A stretch of DNA of 64,000 nucleotides from Paludibacter propionicigenes WB4 (GCF_000183135.1 NC_014734.1:3410001-3474000); one strand, 5' to 3'. Shown: positions 25,920-37,268, numbered from the stretch's first letter. Numbers and translations: made by a program. Notes: generated by a model from the sequence alone, not told the origin.

Positions 25920-26951
25920 TCAGTACCAGAAATCTGTATAGATGGGTAAATGGTCGGAAAATCCACCTTGATATTTCATTCCTGCATAAGTTCTGAAAGG
26001 TTGTTTCCCCAGAAAGGTATTATCATTTTCCAATAAAAAGTCTGCATCAAAGAAGTGGGCATCACTTTGCTTAGTGTAAATTGAATTTGAAGATTTCAAT
26101 AAATTGCCCGAAACAATCATTTGATCCAGTGCTCCCCAATCACCGGAATGTTTGTTTGAACCCTTGCCTTCGGTGTGTAATTTATACATCAGATTATACA
26201 GGCTCTGAGTTGAAACAGAATCAACAATCGGTTTTGCTTTCAATACTTCCAAAAGACTTGAGTTCGTTGGGAAATCATTAAAGTCTCCCATGATGACAAT
26301 GTTCGGTTTTGGGCTGGCTGCAAATATACTGTCTGCTTTGGCTCTGACGACGGATGCCACAAATAGTCTTTTGTCATCGGATTCCATTTCGCCACCCAGT
26401 CTGGAAGGAAAATGACATACAAAAACATGTAATGTATCACCAGTTGGGATAACACCTGATACGAAAAGAATGTCGCGGGTTCTGTTTGCTGGAGCATCGG
26501 GGTAACGTATTTTAATTGCCTGATCGTGAAATGGCTTGAACTGACTGGGCTGGAACAAAAGTGCTACGTCAATGCCTCTTGGGTCGGGTGATTCGTGATG
26601 AATGAATTTATATCTCAGATTTTTCAATCCGGAATAGCGTGTTAAATCTATCAGACATTTCCGGCTTTCCACTTCGCACATTCCTACCAGTGCAGGGGCT
26701 TCCCAACCGCCTATGGCTGTGATTACACGGGCTATATTGGCTTGTTTCTTTTGATATTTTGTGTAGTTCCAGGCTCGTATGCCTGTAGGCAGGAATTCGT
26801 TGTCGTTAGTCGTTGAGTCATCTACGCAGTCGAAAAAGTTTTCGACATTGTAACACATGATTTTGAAATTCTGTTTTTCTTTTTCTGCCGTTTGAGCATT
26901 AATTATCAGTGCTATAAATAAACAGAAGACAGTCAATACATTCTTTTTCAT
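25920..26951 (-). CDS. Exported endonuclease/exonuclease/phosphatase family protein
   Basis: A 343-residue secreted protein with signal peptide (1-20, ending INAQ). The EEP fold motifs are complete: MCYNVENFFD (about 32-41), ALVGMCEVES (about 86-95, Glu), HESPDPRGIDVALLF (about 118-132), IVIMGDFNDFP (about 220-230) and GGFSDHLPIYTDFWY at the C terminus. The family includes secreted nucleases and phosphodiesterases; substrate unknown. It precedes the beta-helix lipoprotein gene on the same strand with 58 bases between, so co-transcription is plausible. Confidence 0.87.
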   Translation of the reverse strand: MKKNVLTVFCLFIALIINAQTAEKEKQNFKIMCYNVENFFDCVDDSTTNDNEFLPTGIRAWNYTKYQKKQANIARVITAIGGWEAPALVGMCEVESRKCLIDLTRYSGLKNLRYKFIHHESPDPRGIDVALLFQPSQFKPFHDQAIKIRYPDAPANRTRDILFVSGVIPTGDTLHVFVCHFPSRLGGEMESDDKRLFVASVVRAKADSIFAASPKPNIVIMGDFNDFPTNSSLLEVLKAKPIVDSVSTQSLYNLMYKLHTEGKGSNKHSGDWGALDQMIVSGNLLKSSNSIYTKQSDAHFFDADFLLENDNTFLGKQPFRTYAGMKYQGGFSDHLPIYTDFWY

Positions 26952-27009
26952 AGCGCCAGCATTATTATTTATTGAGATTTTAAAGCTTAATATGAATAGT
27001 TGTGATTAA

Positions 27010-28488
27010 TCATTTGACAGATTTCCATTGATAAGCACCTGCATCAGGAGTCTGTGCAGGTCTGATATTACCGTTCAAATCAACATCCAGTCGATATGTC
27101 GCAACAATGTCCGGATTAATGCTTGTTCCTATTTTGCGGGCAACAGAAATTGAATCCGGACGGAAATCGAAATTTGTGTTTTTAATGTAGTTATATCTTG
27201 TGCTTTTAAAAATGACATCGTCTTTTTTTGACCAACGGATATGCGAGAATTGTTTTGAACTTAATGAATCTTTTGCCAGAATATAACAGCCTGAAAATAA
27301 ACCCGTATAGTCACTTACTGATGGTACAGCCAATGTAAATTCATTGTCAGCATCGCCACTAATTATGCAGTTTTGGAAGAAAGATTGCATGGGTGCCATG
27401 TCATTAATCCCCGAAATAAGTACAGCGGGATTTTTATCGCGCGATACAGGTTGGACACTGCTGCTATTGAAATAGTTGGCTATCGTGCAGTGAATGAAAG
27501 TATGCTTGCCACCGTTCAAATACACAGCATGACTTCCGGCATTTGAAATTTCAGTATTTATGACTGTCACATCTCCGTTTTGAACAAACAGCCCATCTGC
27601 GAGAAAATTTTGTATTTTGCAATTATGTATTTCCAGACTTGGCAGGTTACTCATATTTTTATTCAAGAAATTAATACCCACGTACCCGCTATTCATATTT
27701 ACGTGATTTAGCACGTATTTTCCACCACCCAGTAAATAAATGCCACCCCATTGTCCGGCAACGTTATTATACGGGACCGGAACATTGAAATTGATATTAT
27801 CTAGTCTGTCACCTCTCAGAGCAATAGGTTGTTCTGCTGTGCCTTGTGCTATCAGGTTGCCATACACTTTCATATTCGCATTGTTATGAAAGTAAATCTT
27901 GCAACCGGAGTTTAATGTAAGTGTTTTAGTCGAGTCAACCGTCAGATTGCCATAAACAAGAAAAGGTTTTTCTGAGGTTAATGTTGAGTCGTTTGCGATA
28001 TGCAGGTTGCGCAATATCTTTATGCTTTGTCCGTAGGCCTGCAGTTTTATTTTTTGAGTTACACCGTTGGTCTGAAAAATTAAAGAGTCATTAATAAATA
28101 CTGGCGAATTAGAATCTGTTGGATTAACAGTTACTGCCACAAAAACATACATGCTGTCTTTGGCTCTGATTTCAACATCCTCAAATTTATTGTTTGCATT
28201 CAAGGATCCATCCACGTTTATTCTGAAAGCCGAATTCTTACCTCCGGCAACTTCTATATAGCTTATTCTTAGTGCAGCATTGTTGCGGTTGTAAATCATT
28301 ATTCTAGCCGTGGTGCTTCCCACGCTTGTAAATACAGTGTCAAAGCTTACAGTATCGGCAGAAAAACTCAAAATATCCTTGGAGTTTGTTGAATACATGT
28401 CGTCTTTGCATGACAAAAGCATTATGGCAATTAGTATTGACAGAAAGACGGATAGGCGTGAACTTATTTTTTGAAAAATGTATGCCAT
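27010..28488 (-). CDS. Lipoprotein with right-handed beta-helix fold
   Basis: A 492-residue lipoprotein: lipobox IMLLSCKDD near residue 28, an Ig-like region (about 40-160; SFDTVFTSVGSTTARIMIYNRN), then parallel beta-helix repeats (about 165-390) with turns such as VYGNLTVDSTKTL, LEIHNCKIQNF and VINTEISNAG, and a C-terminal DLNGNIRPAQTPDAGAYQW motif frequent in Bacteroidetes beta-helix proteins. I use the ATG at 28488 so that the signal peptide is at the N terminus; the frame extends 19 codons further. A surface polysaccharide-binding or structural role is inferred only. Confidence 0.75.
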   Translation of the reverse strand: MAYIFQKISSRLSVFLSILIAIMLLSCKDDMYSTNSKDILSFSADTVSFDTVFTSVGSTTARIMIYNRNNAALRISYIEVAGGKNSAFRINVDGSLNANNKFEDVEIRAKDSMYVFVAVTVNPTDSNSPVFINDSLIFQTNGVTQKIKLQAYGQSIKILRNLHIANDSTLTSEKPFLVYGNLTVDSTKTLTLNSGCKIYFHNNANMKVYGNLIAQGTAEQPIALRGDRLDNINFNVPVPYNNVAGQWGGIYLLGGGKYVLNHVNMNSGYVGINFLNKNMSNLPSLEIHNCKIQNFLADGLFVQNGDVTVINTEISNAGSHAVYLNGGKHTFIHCTIANYFNSSSVQPVSRDKNPAVLISGINDMAPMQSFFQNCIISGDADNEFTLAVPSVSDYTGLFSGCYILAKDSLSSKQFSHIRWSKKDDVIFKSTRYNYIKNTNFDFRPDSISVARKIGTSINPDIVATYRLDVDLNGNIRPAQTPDAGAYQWKSVK

Positions 28489-28616
28489 GCAAGTTTCGGG
28501 AGTTTTTTGAATAAATTGTAGAAAAGATAAATTATTTCGCTGCAAATTTACACTAAAAGATGACTTTATTAATATAATAGCTTATATTTGTGATAGCAAA
28601 AATTAAAATAAACAGT

Positions 28617-28895
28617 ATGGCAAGTCGTAGAAAACTAAAAACTACAATTAAATTTGTTTCTTCCGAATTAATAACCGATATCTATTTTAGGTGTCTAATG
28701 TCTAAAGAGATTGATGAACAAAAGGTTAATAGTTTAGTGGAAAATATTATGATTCTCAACAGAGAGTTTATTTTACGGGTTAACCGGCCGGATGGTAAAG
28801 ATAATCCCAAATTGGTGAAAGCTTATTTCAAAAAGCTATTTGCCGACTGGCAGGGAGCCATGGAAAAGACGATTAAAGAAATCGAAAGTTTATAA
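28617..28895 (+). CDS. Small conserved helical protein, function unknown
   Basis: A 92-residue protein beginning MASRRKLKTTIKFV, predicted alpha-helical, with SELITDIYFRCL and a charged C terminus (YFKKLFADWQGAMEKTIKEIESL). There is no signal peptide or membrane segment. Similar small proteins are widespread in Bacteroidales but I know of no function. It starts at ATG 28617 rather than the upstream ATT-rich extension. A bidirectional terminator follows (28898-28930), separating it from the convergent porT. Confidence 0.65.
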   Translation: MASRRKLKTTIKFVSSELITDIYFRCLMSKEIDEQKVNSLVENIMILNREFILRVNRPDGKDNPKLVKAYFKKLFADWQGAMEKTIKEIESL

Positions 28896-28897
28896 TC

Positions 28898-28930
28898 AAA
28901 AAAGCAATCATTTATTTGATTGCTTTTTTT
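28898..28930. terminator. Bidirectional terminator between the 92-residue gene and porT
   Basis: AAAAAAGCAATCA and TGATTGCTTTTTT enclose a 7-base loop, with A and T tracts on the outside. porT ends at 28941 on the other strand. Confidence 0.8.
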
Positions 28931-28940
28931 GTGGAATGAC

Positions 28941-29648
28941 TTACTCAAAATTAAAAGTGAGTGTGAACATCTTTGAAGTTAGCTTACTCAATGAGTCGGA
29001 GAAACGTTGTTTGCTGGTTGGAACTTGGCCGCTCTCACGTTCGTTCAATGGCACAAAGATGTCATTAAAACCGATGGAGTATTTTAGTTCCGGAGCAAGT
29101 TTAAAAAACAAAAAATAAATGTCGCATCCCACACCGAATTCAGCAAATAAGTTTACTGGTCTCAACAATACCGGATTTTCCTTATTTGTGGCTAAATCAA
29201 TTGACATTCCACCTCCAGCTATCAGATAAGGACGAAAGTTTCCTTTTCTTTCTGCGCTATATTTGATGTAAACCGGTAAACTAATAGGAATGGATGTTAT
29301 AAGTACGGAATCTGCTTTTAGCTTGGGAAAATAATTCAACTGACGTTGTCCAAAATGCAAGGTAGGAGTGAACCGGAAATTAAAATATCTGCTTAACCTC
29401 AAATTGCTTATAATACCGACTGAAAATCCGGGACTTAAAGTAGAAACGCGAGCTCCCACGGAGTCGGATGAAGTCTTTACCCCAAAATCCATAGTATTTA
29501 CGCCCAGAGAAAATCCAAAATGAAGAAGCTTATCGTCAGCATATGGCAGGTTTTGTTGCGAACGAATAGGCTGGCTTAAGCAGAATATTAAAAAAACAAG
29601 TAAAGTAATACTCTTATATATCTTGGGTTGCATACGGATTTTTGCCAT
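28941..29648 (-). CDS. porT: PorT family outer membrane beta-barrel protein
   Basis: A 235-residue protein with a signal peptide (about 1-30, LVFLIFCLSQPIRSQ) and an eight-strand-like outer-membrane barrel. LPYADDKLLHFGFSLGVNTMDF, RLSRYFNFRFTPTLHFGQRQLNY and the C-terminal SDSLSKLTSKMFTLTFNFE with terminal Phe-type strand fit PorT, a type IX secretion component first studied in Porphyromonas gingivalis. RPVNLFAEFGVGCDIYF is also conserved. An internal Met6 start is equally possible. The other por genes are not in the window. Confidence 0.87.
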   Translation of the reverse strand: MAKIRMQPKIYKSITLLVFLIFCLSQPIRSQQNLPYADDKLLHFGFSLGVNTMDFGVKTSSDSVGARVSTLSPGFSVGIISNLRLSRYFNFRFTPTLHFGQRQLNYFPKLKADSVLITSIPISLPVYIKYSAERKGNFRPYLIAGGGMSIDLATNKENPVLLRPVNLFAEFGVGCDIYFLFFKLAPELKYSIGFNDIFVPLNERESGQVPTSKQRFSDSLSKLTSKMFTLTFNFE

Positions 29649-29753
29649 TATTGTAACAGTAAACGCGCAAAAATAAGCATTATTGCTCGAATTTGGGCTT
29701 AAGTAAATACAAAATATGTATATTCCTAAAAATTAGTCGGATTGTAGCCAAAT

Positions 29754-29793
29754 AAAGAGGGTTGTTTCAATGCCTGAAACAACCCTCTTTTAC
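29754..29793 (-). terminator. Terminator of the phosphate transporter operon
   Basis: AAAGAGGGTTGTTTC (29754-29768) pairs with 29776-29790 across a 7-base loop, flanked by T residues. It lies 20 bases after the PiT stop codon on the minus strand. Confidence 0.8.
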
Positions 29794-29812
29794 TATAATT
29801 GCGTAATTTTTT

Positions 29813-30856
29813 TTAAACAATGGTTCCGAGTAAGAAATATATCAGAGCAGCCAGAGTTGCACTTACCGGAATAGTCAGTAACCATGCTATAAGCAGGCTT
29901 CGAGTAACTCCCCAACGAACTGCCGAAAGGCGTTTTACGGCTCCAACTCCAATGATAGAACCTGTAATTGTGTGGGTCGTACTTACCGGAATCTTCAAAA
30001 TTTCAGTAAGGTAAAGTGTTAAAGCTCCTGCTGTTTCTGCAGCTACACCTTCCAACGGTGTTACCTTCGTGATTCTTGAACCCATAGTTTTTATAATTCT
30101 CCAACCTCCAGACATTGTTCCAAGAGAAATTGCCGCAAAACAAGAAAAGGCAACCCAGTCCGGTATGTTTTTTATGTCGTGAATACCCATATCAATACCG
30201 TTCTTGTGATAAGCCGCATAAAGAGCCGCAGCAATTATTCCCATTACTTTTTGCGAGTCATTAAGTCCGTGACCGATACTAAATAAACCAGACGAAACTA
30301 ACTGTAGCTTTTTAAACCATTGATTGGCTTTGTGAGGATTAACTCTTCTGAATATGTACAAAATGAGAATGGTAATCAATGATGAAATAATCATACCGAT
30401 AAGAGGTGCGAGAACAATAAACGAAGCAATTTTTATAATAACTTCATATTTAATTGATTCGAAGCCGCTTGTAGTGTATCCATTGGCAATCATGGTACTC
30501 ATAATAGCTGAACCGGCAAATCCTCCGATAAGCGTGTGAGATGAAGATGAAGGAATTCCTAACCACCAGGTTGCCAGATTCCAGATAATGGCAGCAACTA
30601 TACCTGAAAATATAACAGGCAATGTGATATATTGCTCTATTACAGCTTTTGATACTGTATTGGCAATACCAAAACCGCTAAAATATTTAGCAATGAAGAA
30701 TGCCACAAAATTGAAGAATGCTGCCCATAAAACTGCCCTAAACGGAGTTAGTACTTTTGTTGATACAATAGTTGCAATGGAATTCGCAGCATCATGGAAT
30801 CCATTGATATAATCAAAAACTAAAGCCAGTACGATAATAGTTATTAATAGCGTCAT
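29813..30856 (-). CDS. PiT family inorganic phosphate transporter
   Basis: A 347-residue inner-membrane phosphate:cation symporter. The family signatures are both visible: DYINGFHDAANSIATIVSTKVLTP (about 15-38) and, in the second repeat, STTHTITGSIIGVGAVKRLSAVRWG (about 292-316). About ten hydrophobic segments are present. It is shorter than eukaryotic relatives, as usual for bacteria. The gene is 18 bases downstream of a DUF47 (PhoU-like) gene, the common partner of Pit transporters. Confidence 0.92.
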   Translation of the reverse strand: MTLLITIIVLALVFDYINGFHDAANSIATIVSTKVLTPFRAVLWAAFFNFVAFFIAKYFSGFGIANTVSKAVIEQYITLPVIFSGIVAAIIWNLATWWLGIPSSSSHTLIGGFAGSAIMSTMIANGYTTSGFESIKYEVIIKIASFIVLAPLIGMIISSLITILILYIFRRVNPHKANQWFKKLQLVSSGLFSIGHGLNDSQKVMGIIAAALYAAYHKNGIDMGIHDIKNIPDWVAFSCFAAISLGTMSGGWRIIKTMGSRITKVTPLEGVAAETAGALTLYLTEILKIPVSTTHTITGSIIGVGAVKRLSAVRWGVTRSLLIAWLLTIPVSATLAALIYFLLGTIV

Positions 30857-30874
30857 TTTGTCTTTTTGAAGTTA

Positions 30875-31522
30875 TTATGCGTACTTAACAATAATTGTTT
30901 TGATAATTTTACCAACATGCTCTGCAGCATCAGTAGCTTTTTCAAGTTCGCTCATAATTTCTTTCATTTTGATGATCTCTACTGCATCTTTTTGATTTTC
31001 AAATAAATCAATCAGGAAGTTTTCATAAACATCATCAGCTTTATTTTCTATTACCTTTAATTCAAGACAATATTCTTTGATTTTGTTGGAGTTCTTTTTA
31101 AGAACATCAAGCTCATTTACAGCTTTTTGTATTGCGATAGCATCTTCTCGGATAAGCTTGGCTATCTCTACTGCTTTAGCCGGAATTTGTTTAGGGTTGT
31201 AAAGTACAATTTTCTTTGCACAGCTATTTATATAGTCAGTAACGTCATCAATCTTATCTGCTAAATGATGAATATCTTCGCGGTCGAATGGAGTAATGAA
31301 CGTAGAATTTAATTCGTCAAATACCTTTGCAGATAGCTTATCACCTTTTTTCTCCTGTTCTTTAATTTTTTTGTAGTATTCAATGGCTAATTCATGATTG
31401 TTGTTTTGAACGCATTCGATAATTAAATCGGAAGCAACTAAAATTACATCCGCCATTTCAGTCAGAATAGGGAAAAATTTAGTCTCTTTGGGCGTGAATT
31501 TGCTGAAAAAAGAATTGTTCAT
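30875..31522 (-). CDS. DUF47 family phosphate transport regulator (PhoU-like)
   Basis: A 215-residue all-helical cytoplasmic protein of the DUF47/PhoU-like family. KFTPKETKFFPILTEMADVI near the N terminus and acidic patches (ENKADDVYENFLIDLFE, ELEKATDAAEHVGKIIKTI) form the repeated metal-binding helices. DUF47 proteins are generally paired with PiT transporters and regulate phosphate uptake; the pit gene follows directly. A promoter is predicted at 31630-31638. Confidence 0.9.
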   Translation of the reverse strand: MNNSFFSKFTPKETKFFPILTEMADVILVASDLIIECVQNNNHELAIEYYKKIKEQEKKGDKLSAKVFDELNSTFITPFDREDIHHLADKIDDVTDYINSCAKKIVLYNPKQIPAKAVEIAKLIREDAIAIQKAVNELDVLKKNSNKIKEYCLELKVIENKADDVYENFLIDLFENQKDAVEIIKMKEIMSELEKATDAAEHVGKIIKTIIVKYA

Positions 31523-31629
31523 AACAAAGAAGTTTTGTGTGAATTAAAATTTAATTGCTTGTTATTTAGTTTATTATTTGTTTCTCTTGAATACAATTTT
31601 TAAAATTATTTTTCCAATTTTAAAGTAGT

Positions 31630-31638
31630 GCAAATGTA
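31630..31638 (-). promoter_or_regulatory. Predicted -7 element of the DUF47-pit promoter
   Basis: On the minus strand the sequence reads TACATTTGC, 108 bases upstream of the DUF47 ATG. The -33 element is not clear. Confidence 0.45.
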
Positions 31639-31841
31639 CTAAAACTATTTATAGAAATAATACATTCATTGTAATTTAATAGAAATGTAACATCGAAATT
31701 TGGGTATTATTGAAATACTAGCTTATAACATGTAATTGCTTTAAAAATAAACAGTTAAAAGACATGGCCTGATTGGTTCAGACAACTCATAGAACCCTTA
31801 TAAATAGGGCGTATATTAATCCTGAATTGAATATATTGAGA

Positions 31842-31856
31842 TTCGAATTGTTCGAA
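31842..31856. promoter_or_regulatory. Palindrome upstream of the ferredoxin promoter
   Basis: TTCGAA repeated as an inverted pair around a 3-base centre, 59 bases before the ferredoxin -7 box. It could be an operator; there is no direct evidence. Confidence 0.3.
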
Positions 31857-31914
31857 ATGTCCGATTCGATACAAAAAAATATATTAAAAACTTTTTTAGG
31901 TATAGAAAAATTTC

Positions 31915-31922
31915 TACTTTTG
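31915..31922 (+). promoter_or_regulatory. Predicted -7 element of the ferredoxin promoter
   Basis: TACTTTTG at 31915-31922, 39 bases before the ATG at 31962, with a T-rich run about 20 bases upstream. Confidence 0.5.
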
Positions 31923-31961
31923 CATAACTAATTAGTACTAACAAAATAAATTTATAAGAAA

Positions 31962-32132
31962 ATGGCTTACGTTATTTCAGAAGATTGTATTGCTTGCGGA
32001 TCATGTATCAGCGAATGTCCAGTTGAAGCAATTTCAGAAGGTGATATTTATGTAATTGATGCAGATGTTTGCACTGATTGTGGAACTTGCGCAGATGTTT
32101 GTCCATCAGAAGCAATTAGCCCAGTTAATTAA
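31962..32132 (+). CDS. Small 2[4Fe-4S] ferredoxin
   Basis: A 56-residue bacterial-type ferredoxin. Two complete cluster motifs are present: CIACGSCISECP (9-20) and CTDCGTCADVCP (37-48), each CxxCxxCxxxCP, arranged as in clostridial ferredoxins, with MAYVISEDCIACG at the start. It is a soluble low-potential electron carrier, probably for pyruvate:ferredoxin oxidoreductase or hydrogenase-type enzymes in an anaerobe. It is shorter than most gene-calling cutoffs. A strong bidirectional terminator follows. Confidence 0.97.
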   Translation: MAYVISEDCIACGSCISECPVEAISEGDIYVIDADVCTDCGTCADVCPSEAISPVN

Positions 32133-32145
32133 TTACACTACAAAT

Positions 32146-32185
32146 AAAAAAGACCTGCTCGTTTTTTACGAGCAGGTCTTTTTTT
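32146..32185. terminator. Bidirectional terminator between ferredoxin and gldB
   Basis: AAAAAAGACCTGCTCGT (32146-32162) pairs with 32168-32184 across TTTTT. The right end overlaps the gldB stop codon (32184-32186). Confidence 0.9.
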
Positions 32186-33194
32186 ATGGTCTGTATCCCG
32201 ATTCTTCGAGCATTTTCTGATAGTTACTGTCTTTCATTAGATCCGTAAGACTTACTTTAGGATTTTTATTCATATAGCTTTCTACTATTTGCCAACCAAG
32301 CCATGTACCTAATCTTCCTGGCGATTCTTGCGATACCGGAGCCGTAAAAGGAGCATCGTTCATGTATTTACGTATAAGTTGCAGGTCTGTAGAAAATAAG
32401 TGCTTTTGGTCTATTACGGTAGCCCATATCTCTTTTTCGTATTTTTTAGTCCACTTCCATTGTTCTTCACTATACCCCATAATATCTTGCGGCTTTTCAT
32501 CAGGCATAAAAACAGAGAGCAAATACATTACCTTGCCTCTGAAAAGCATGTTATCCAGCAAACGGTATTCGGAACTGTCCATAACAAACATCCTGAACAG
32601 GGTTGCGGATACTAAATCGGTAGCTACACATTCCCGACGCATATTGAACAGCATGTATTCATATGTATAATCTTTGTAGGCAGGATAATCGCTTCCAAGG
32701 TATAAATCTGTACCAACGGCAATAAATTTATCGTTCATCATTATTGCCCGGTTAAATCCGGATACGTAGAAATATATTTCGGGGAGTTTTACTTCGGGAA
32801 AATAAAAATGAATATAGGTGAATGCGTCCGAAATTTTCTTTTCTATGTCCGATACATCATCGAAGGTTTGCAGTGTTTTTTTGTTTACCTGAGTGAATGT
32901 TTTATCTGTCAGAAATTTATAAAACTCATGACTAACAGCATTTGTATCTGCAGCAGTAGTGTCAAGTACGTTATAAACAAATTCGGGTAAAAAATCAGGG
33001 TATTTCGAATATAATTTCTTTACTCCCGCTTTTAAGTTTGTAGTGTCAAGGGTGAGGAGATCTTTGTCAAAACGATGTATCTTTACAGTTACCCTGTTTT
33101 TGTCAGTATCAATCTTAAAACGATTGTTGTTGCTGCACGAACTTAGCAGGTTTAGTGCGGCAAGAAGCAGTATCAGTACATTAATTTTTTTCAT
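32184..33194 (-). CDS. gldB: Gliding motility lipoprotein GldB
   Basis: A 336-residue lipoprotein with signal peptide and lipobox NLLSSCSNN (Cys20). Typical GldB segments: VKIHRFDKDLLTLD (about 37-50), the zincin-like region FYVSGFNRAIMMNDKFIAVGTDLYLGSDYPAYK (about 142-174) and the C-terminal GTWLGWQIVESYMNKNP. GldB is required for gliding and type IX secretion in Flavobacterium, alongside GldD elsewhere in this window. It is transcribed alone, with the stop in a terminator stem. Confidence 0.92.
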   Translation of the reverse strand: MKKINVLILLLAALNLLSSCSNNNRFKIDTDKNRVTVKIHRFDKDLLTLDTTNLKAGVKKLYSKYPDFLPEFVYNVLDTTAADTNAVSHEFYKFLTDKTFTQVNKKTLQTFDDVSDIEKKISDAFTYIHFYFPEVKLPEIYFYVSGFNRAIMMNDKFIAVGTDLYLGSDYPAYKDYTYEYMLFNMRRECVATDLVSATLFRMFVMDSSEYRLLDNMLFRGKVMYLLSVFMPDEKPQDIMGYSEEQWKWTKKYEKEIWATVIDQKHLFSTDLQLIRKYMNDAPFTAPVSQESPGRLGTWLGWQIVESYMNKNPKVSLTDLMKDSNYQKMLEESGYRP

Positions 33195-33222
33195 ATTGCA
33201 TTTACCAATAATAAGTTCATTT

Positions 33223-33266
33223 AAAAAAGCGCAAAAGCAAAATGGAAATTTGCATATTGCGCTTTT
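33223..33266 (-). terminator. Terminator after yidC
   Basis: AAAAAAGCGCAA (33223-33234) and TTGCGCTTTT (33257-33266) form the outer stem, with an inner GCAAA/TTTGC pairing. It lies 19 bases after the yidC stop on the minus strand. Confidence 0.7.
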
Positions 33267-33285
33267 AAAAATTATTTGAAGTTGA

Positions 33286-35184
33286 TTACTTGCGTTTCTG
33301 AACGGCTTTTTGTTGTTCCCGTTGCATTTTTTCTAATCGCTCCATGAATCCGCCTTTTTTAGCAGGTTTCTTGCTGTTGCTGGCGCGCTTAGCATGAAGC
33401 TGAGCTAGGATTTTCTTTTCATCTACAAATCCGCGAATAACGTAGGTTTGAATAATTGAAATTAATGTAGCTATGAAATAGTAGTAGCTCAAACCAGATG
33501 CGTAATTATTAAATATAAATAAGAACATAACAGGCATCAGATACATCATCCATTTCATTACAGCGCCTCCCGGTTGATCGGTAGTAGACTGATTAGCCAT
33601 ATTGAGCTTGGTGTAGACAATGTTTGTAGCTGTCATCAGTAAACAGAATAAGCTTACGTGATTTCCAAAACCAAACGGAACGGTAAATGGCAATGTCATG
33701 ATTGAATCGTAAGCAGATAAGTCGGTAGCCCACAAAAAGCTTTGCTGACGAAGTTCTATAGCTGCCGGAAAGAAGCTGAACATCGCAAACAATATTGGCA
33801 TTTGTAGTAATGAAGGTATACAACCACTCATAGGGCTGACTCCTACTTTGCCATACAACTCCATGGTTGCTTTCTGACGCTCTGCAGGTTTATCTGCAGG
33901 AATACGGGCATTGATTTCGTCAATTTCAGGCTTCAATACGCGCATTTTGGCGCTAGACATGTACGATTTGTATGTCAGCGGGAATAAAACCAGCTTGATA
34001 ACAAGGGTCAATAATAAAATAATCAACCCAAAATTGCTAATGAATTTGTTGAAGAAGTTGAACATTGGGATAATGGCAAATCGGTTCACCCAACCAAAAA
34101 TACCCCAACCAAGTGGAATCAGTTTATTCAATGTAAGTTCATGACCGTCTTTGGCGTCTTTGTCGTATGCAGTAAGGGTTTTGTAATGATTTGGGCCAAA
34201 ATACCAACGGAAGGTAGTAGGTACTTTGCCTGTAGGATCAAAAGCTACCGACATATTGGCATCATAGGTTTTCAGATAGCCTGAATTTTCACCCTCGAGA
34301 GTACTTTTCAAAGTCGTTGAGTTTAAAGCTTCATTAGCAATCAAAATGCTGCTAAAGAACTGGTCTTTAAATGCAATCCACTTAACCTTATTAGTTAACT
34401 TTTTCTCATCGTTCTTGCTCTCACTCAGTTTTTCTACATCATCGGCCACATATTTATATTCAATAGAAGAATAGCGATCCTCAAATTTACGTCCTTTTTC
34501 TTGTTGAGGAATTTTTGAAGTCCATGCCATGTCCAATGAGTTGGTTCCGGTCGGCATTATCGTATTCATGTCCTTGGCTTTTATTCCAAAGCCTAGCATG
34601 TAGTCGTTTGCCGGTAAAGTATAGGCAAAATCAATGTAAGCCTGACCTGTGGTTTTCAGGCGTAAAATAAGCGTTTGATTTCCTTTTGCATCCTTCGTAA
34701 TGCCCGAAACCGGTTCAAAATAGAGGTTAGAACTATTGATAACTCTGTTGTTGTTAGTCACAAAGGTAAAGCCCAGGTTGCTATCTTTTTCTTTGAACAG
34801 AATCAACGGATGAGCATTATTCAAAGAGTCGCGTTTTGAGTATTTTTTTAGCTGCACAGAGTAAATTCTACCACCTTTGCTGCCCAACGTAATTTTTACC
34901 AGCTCATTTTCTAGTGTGTAAAATTTCTCTTCGCCTTTAGAAGCCACACTAAAATCGCCAAAAGCACCTGAATTGTTTGTCGTGTCATTTGCGGCAACCG
35001 AATCAGAAACTGTTTCGCTGATCGTTTTTACGGCAACGTGAGCTTTGCTTTGTTGAACCAGTGCTATTGAATCGTTGTAGCGTTTTTGAGCTGCAATTTC
35101 TTTCTCACTTGGCTTGGTAATTTGCATATATCCAAGGACAATCACTGCAATAAGCACAAATCCAAAAATCGTATTTTTATCCAT
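33286..35184 (-). CDS. yidC: Membrane protein insertase YidC
   Basis: A 632-residue inner-membrane insertase. N-terminal TM anchor (about 5-22, TIFGFVLIAVIVLGYMQI), a large periplasmic beta-sandwich domain (about 60-350, YIDFAYTLPANDYMLGFGIKA) and the conserved five-helix core (about 370-580; LVIKLVLFPLTYKSYMSSAKMRVLKPEIDEINARI, GCIPSLLQMPILFAMFSFFP). The C terminus is strongly basic (KRASNSKKPAKKGGF...VQKRK), as in Bacteroidetes YidC. It follows pyrG on the same strand (63 bases). Confidence 0.95.
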   Translation of the reverse strand: MDKNTIFGFVLIAVIVLGYMQITKPSEKEIAAQKRYNDSIALVQQSKAHVAVKTISETVSDSVAANDTTNNSGAFGDFSVASKGEEKFYTLENELVKITLGSKGGRIYSVQLKKYSKRDSLNNAHPLILFKEKDSNLGFTFVTNNNRVINSSNLYFEPVSGITKDAKGNQTLILRLKTTGQAYIDFAYTLPANDYMLGFGIKAKDMNTIMPTGTNSLDMAWTSKIPQQEKGRKFEDRYSSIEYKYVADDVEKLSESKNDEKKLTNKVKWIAFKDQFFSSILIANEALNSTTLKSTLEGENSGYLKTYDANMSVAFDPTGKVPTTFRWYFGPNHYKTLTAYDKDAKDGHELTLNKLIPLGWGIFGWVNRFAIIPMFNFFNKFISNFGLIILLLTLVIKLVLFPLTYKSYMSSAKMRVLKPEIDEINARIPADKPAERQKATMELYGKVGVSPMSGCIPSLLQMPILFAMFSFFPAAIELRQQSFLWATDLSAYDSIMTLPFTVPFGFGNHVSLFCLLMTATNIVYTKLNMANQSTTDQPGGAVMKWMMYLMPVMFLFIFNNYASGLSYYYFIATLISIIQTYVIRGFVDEKKILAQLHAKRASNSKKPAKKGGFMERLEKMQREQQKAVQKRK

Positions 35185-35247
35185 AAATTATAATTAATTC
35201 CTATTTAAATATTGATTAAAAGGGATGAATAATATTTTCTTTCTGTT

Positions 35248-37268
<2,021 letters not shown>

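Larger units (their letters stand above)
31523..31961. other. Divergent intergenic region between DUF47 and ferredoxin genes
   Basis: A very AT-rich 439-base spacer containing a minus promoter (31630-31638), the plus promoter of the ferredoxin (31915-31922) and a palindrome TTCGAAttgTTCGAA (31842-31856). I see no gene. Confidence 0.55.

Noticed and set aside
31746-31825. Possible tRNA-like segment (GGTTCAGACAACTC)
   Set aside because: No acceptor stem or cloverleaf can be formed.
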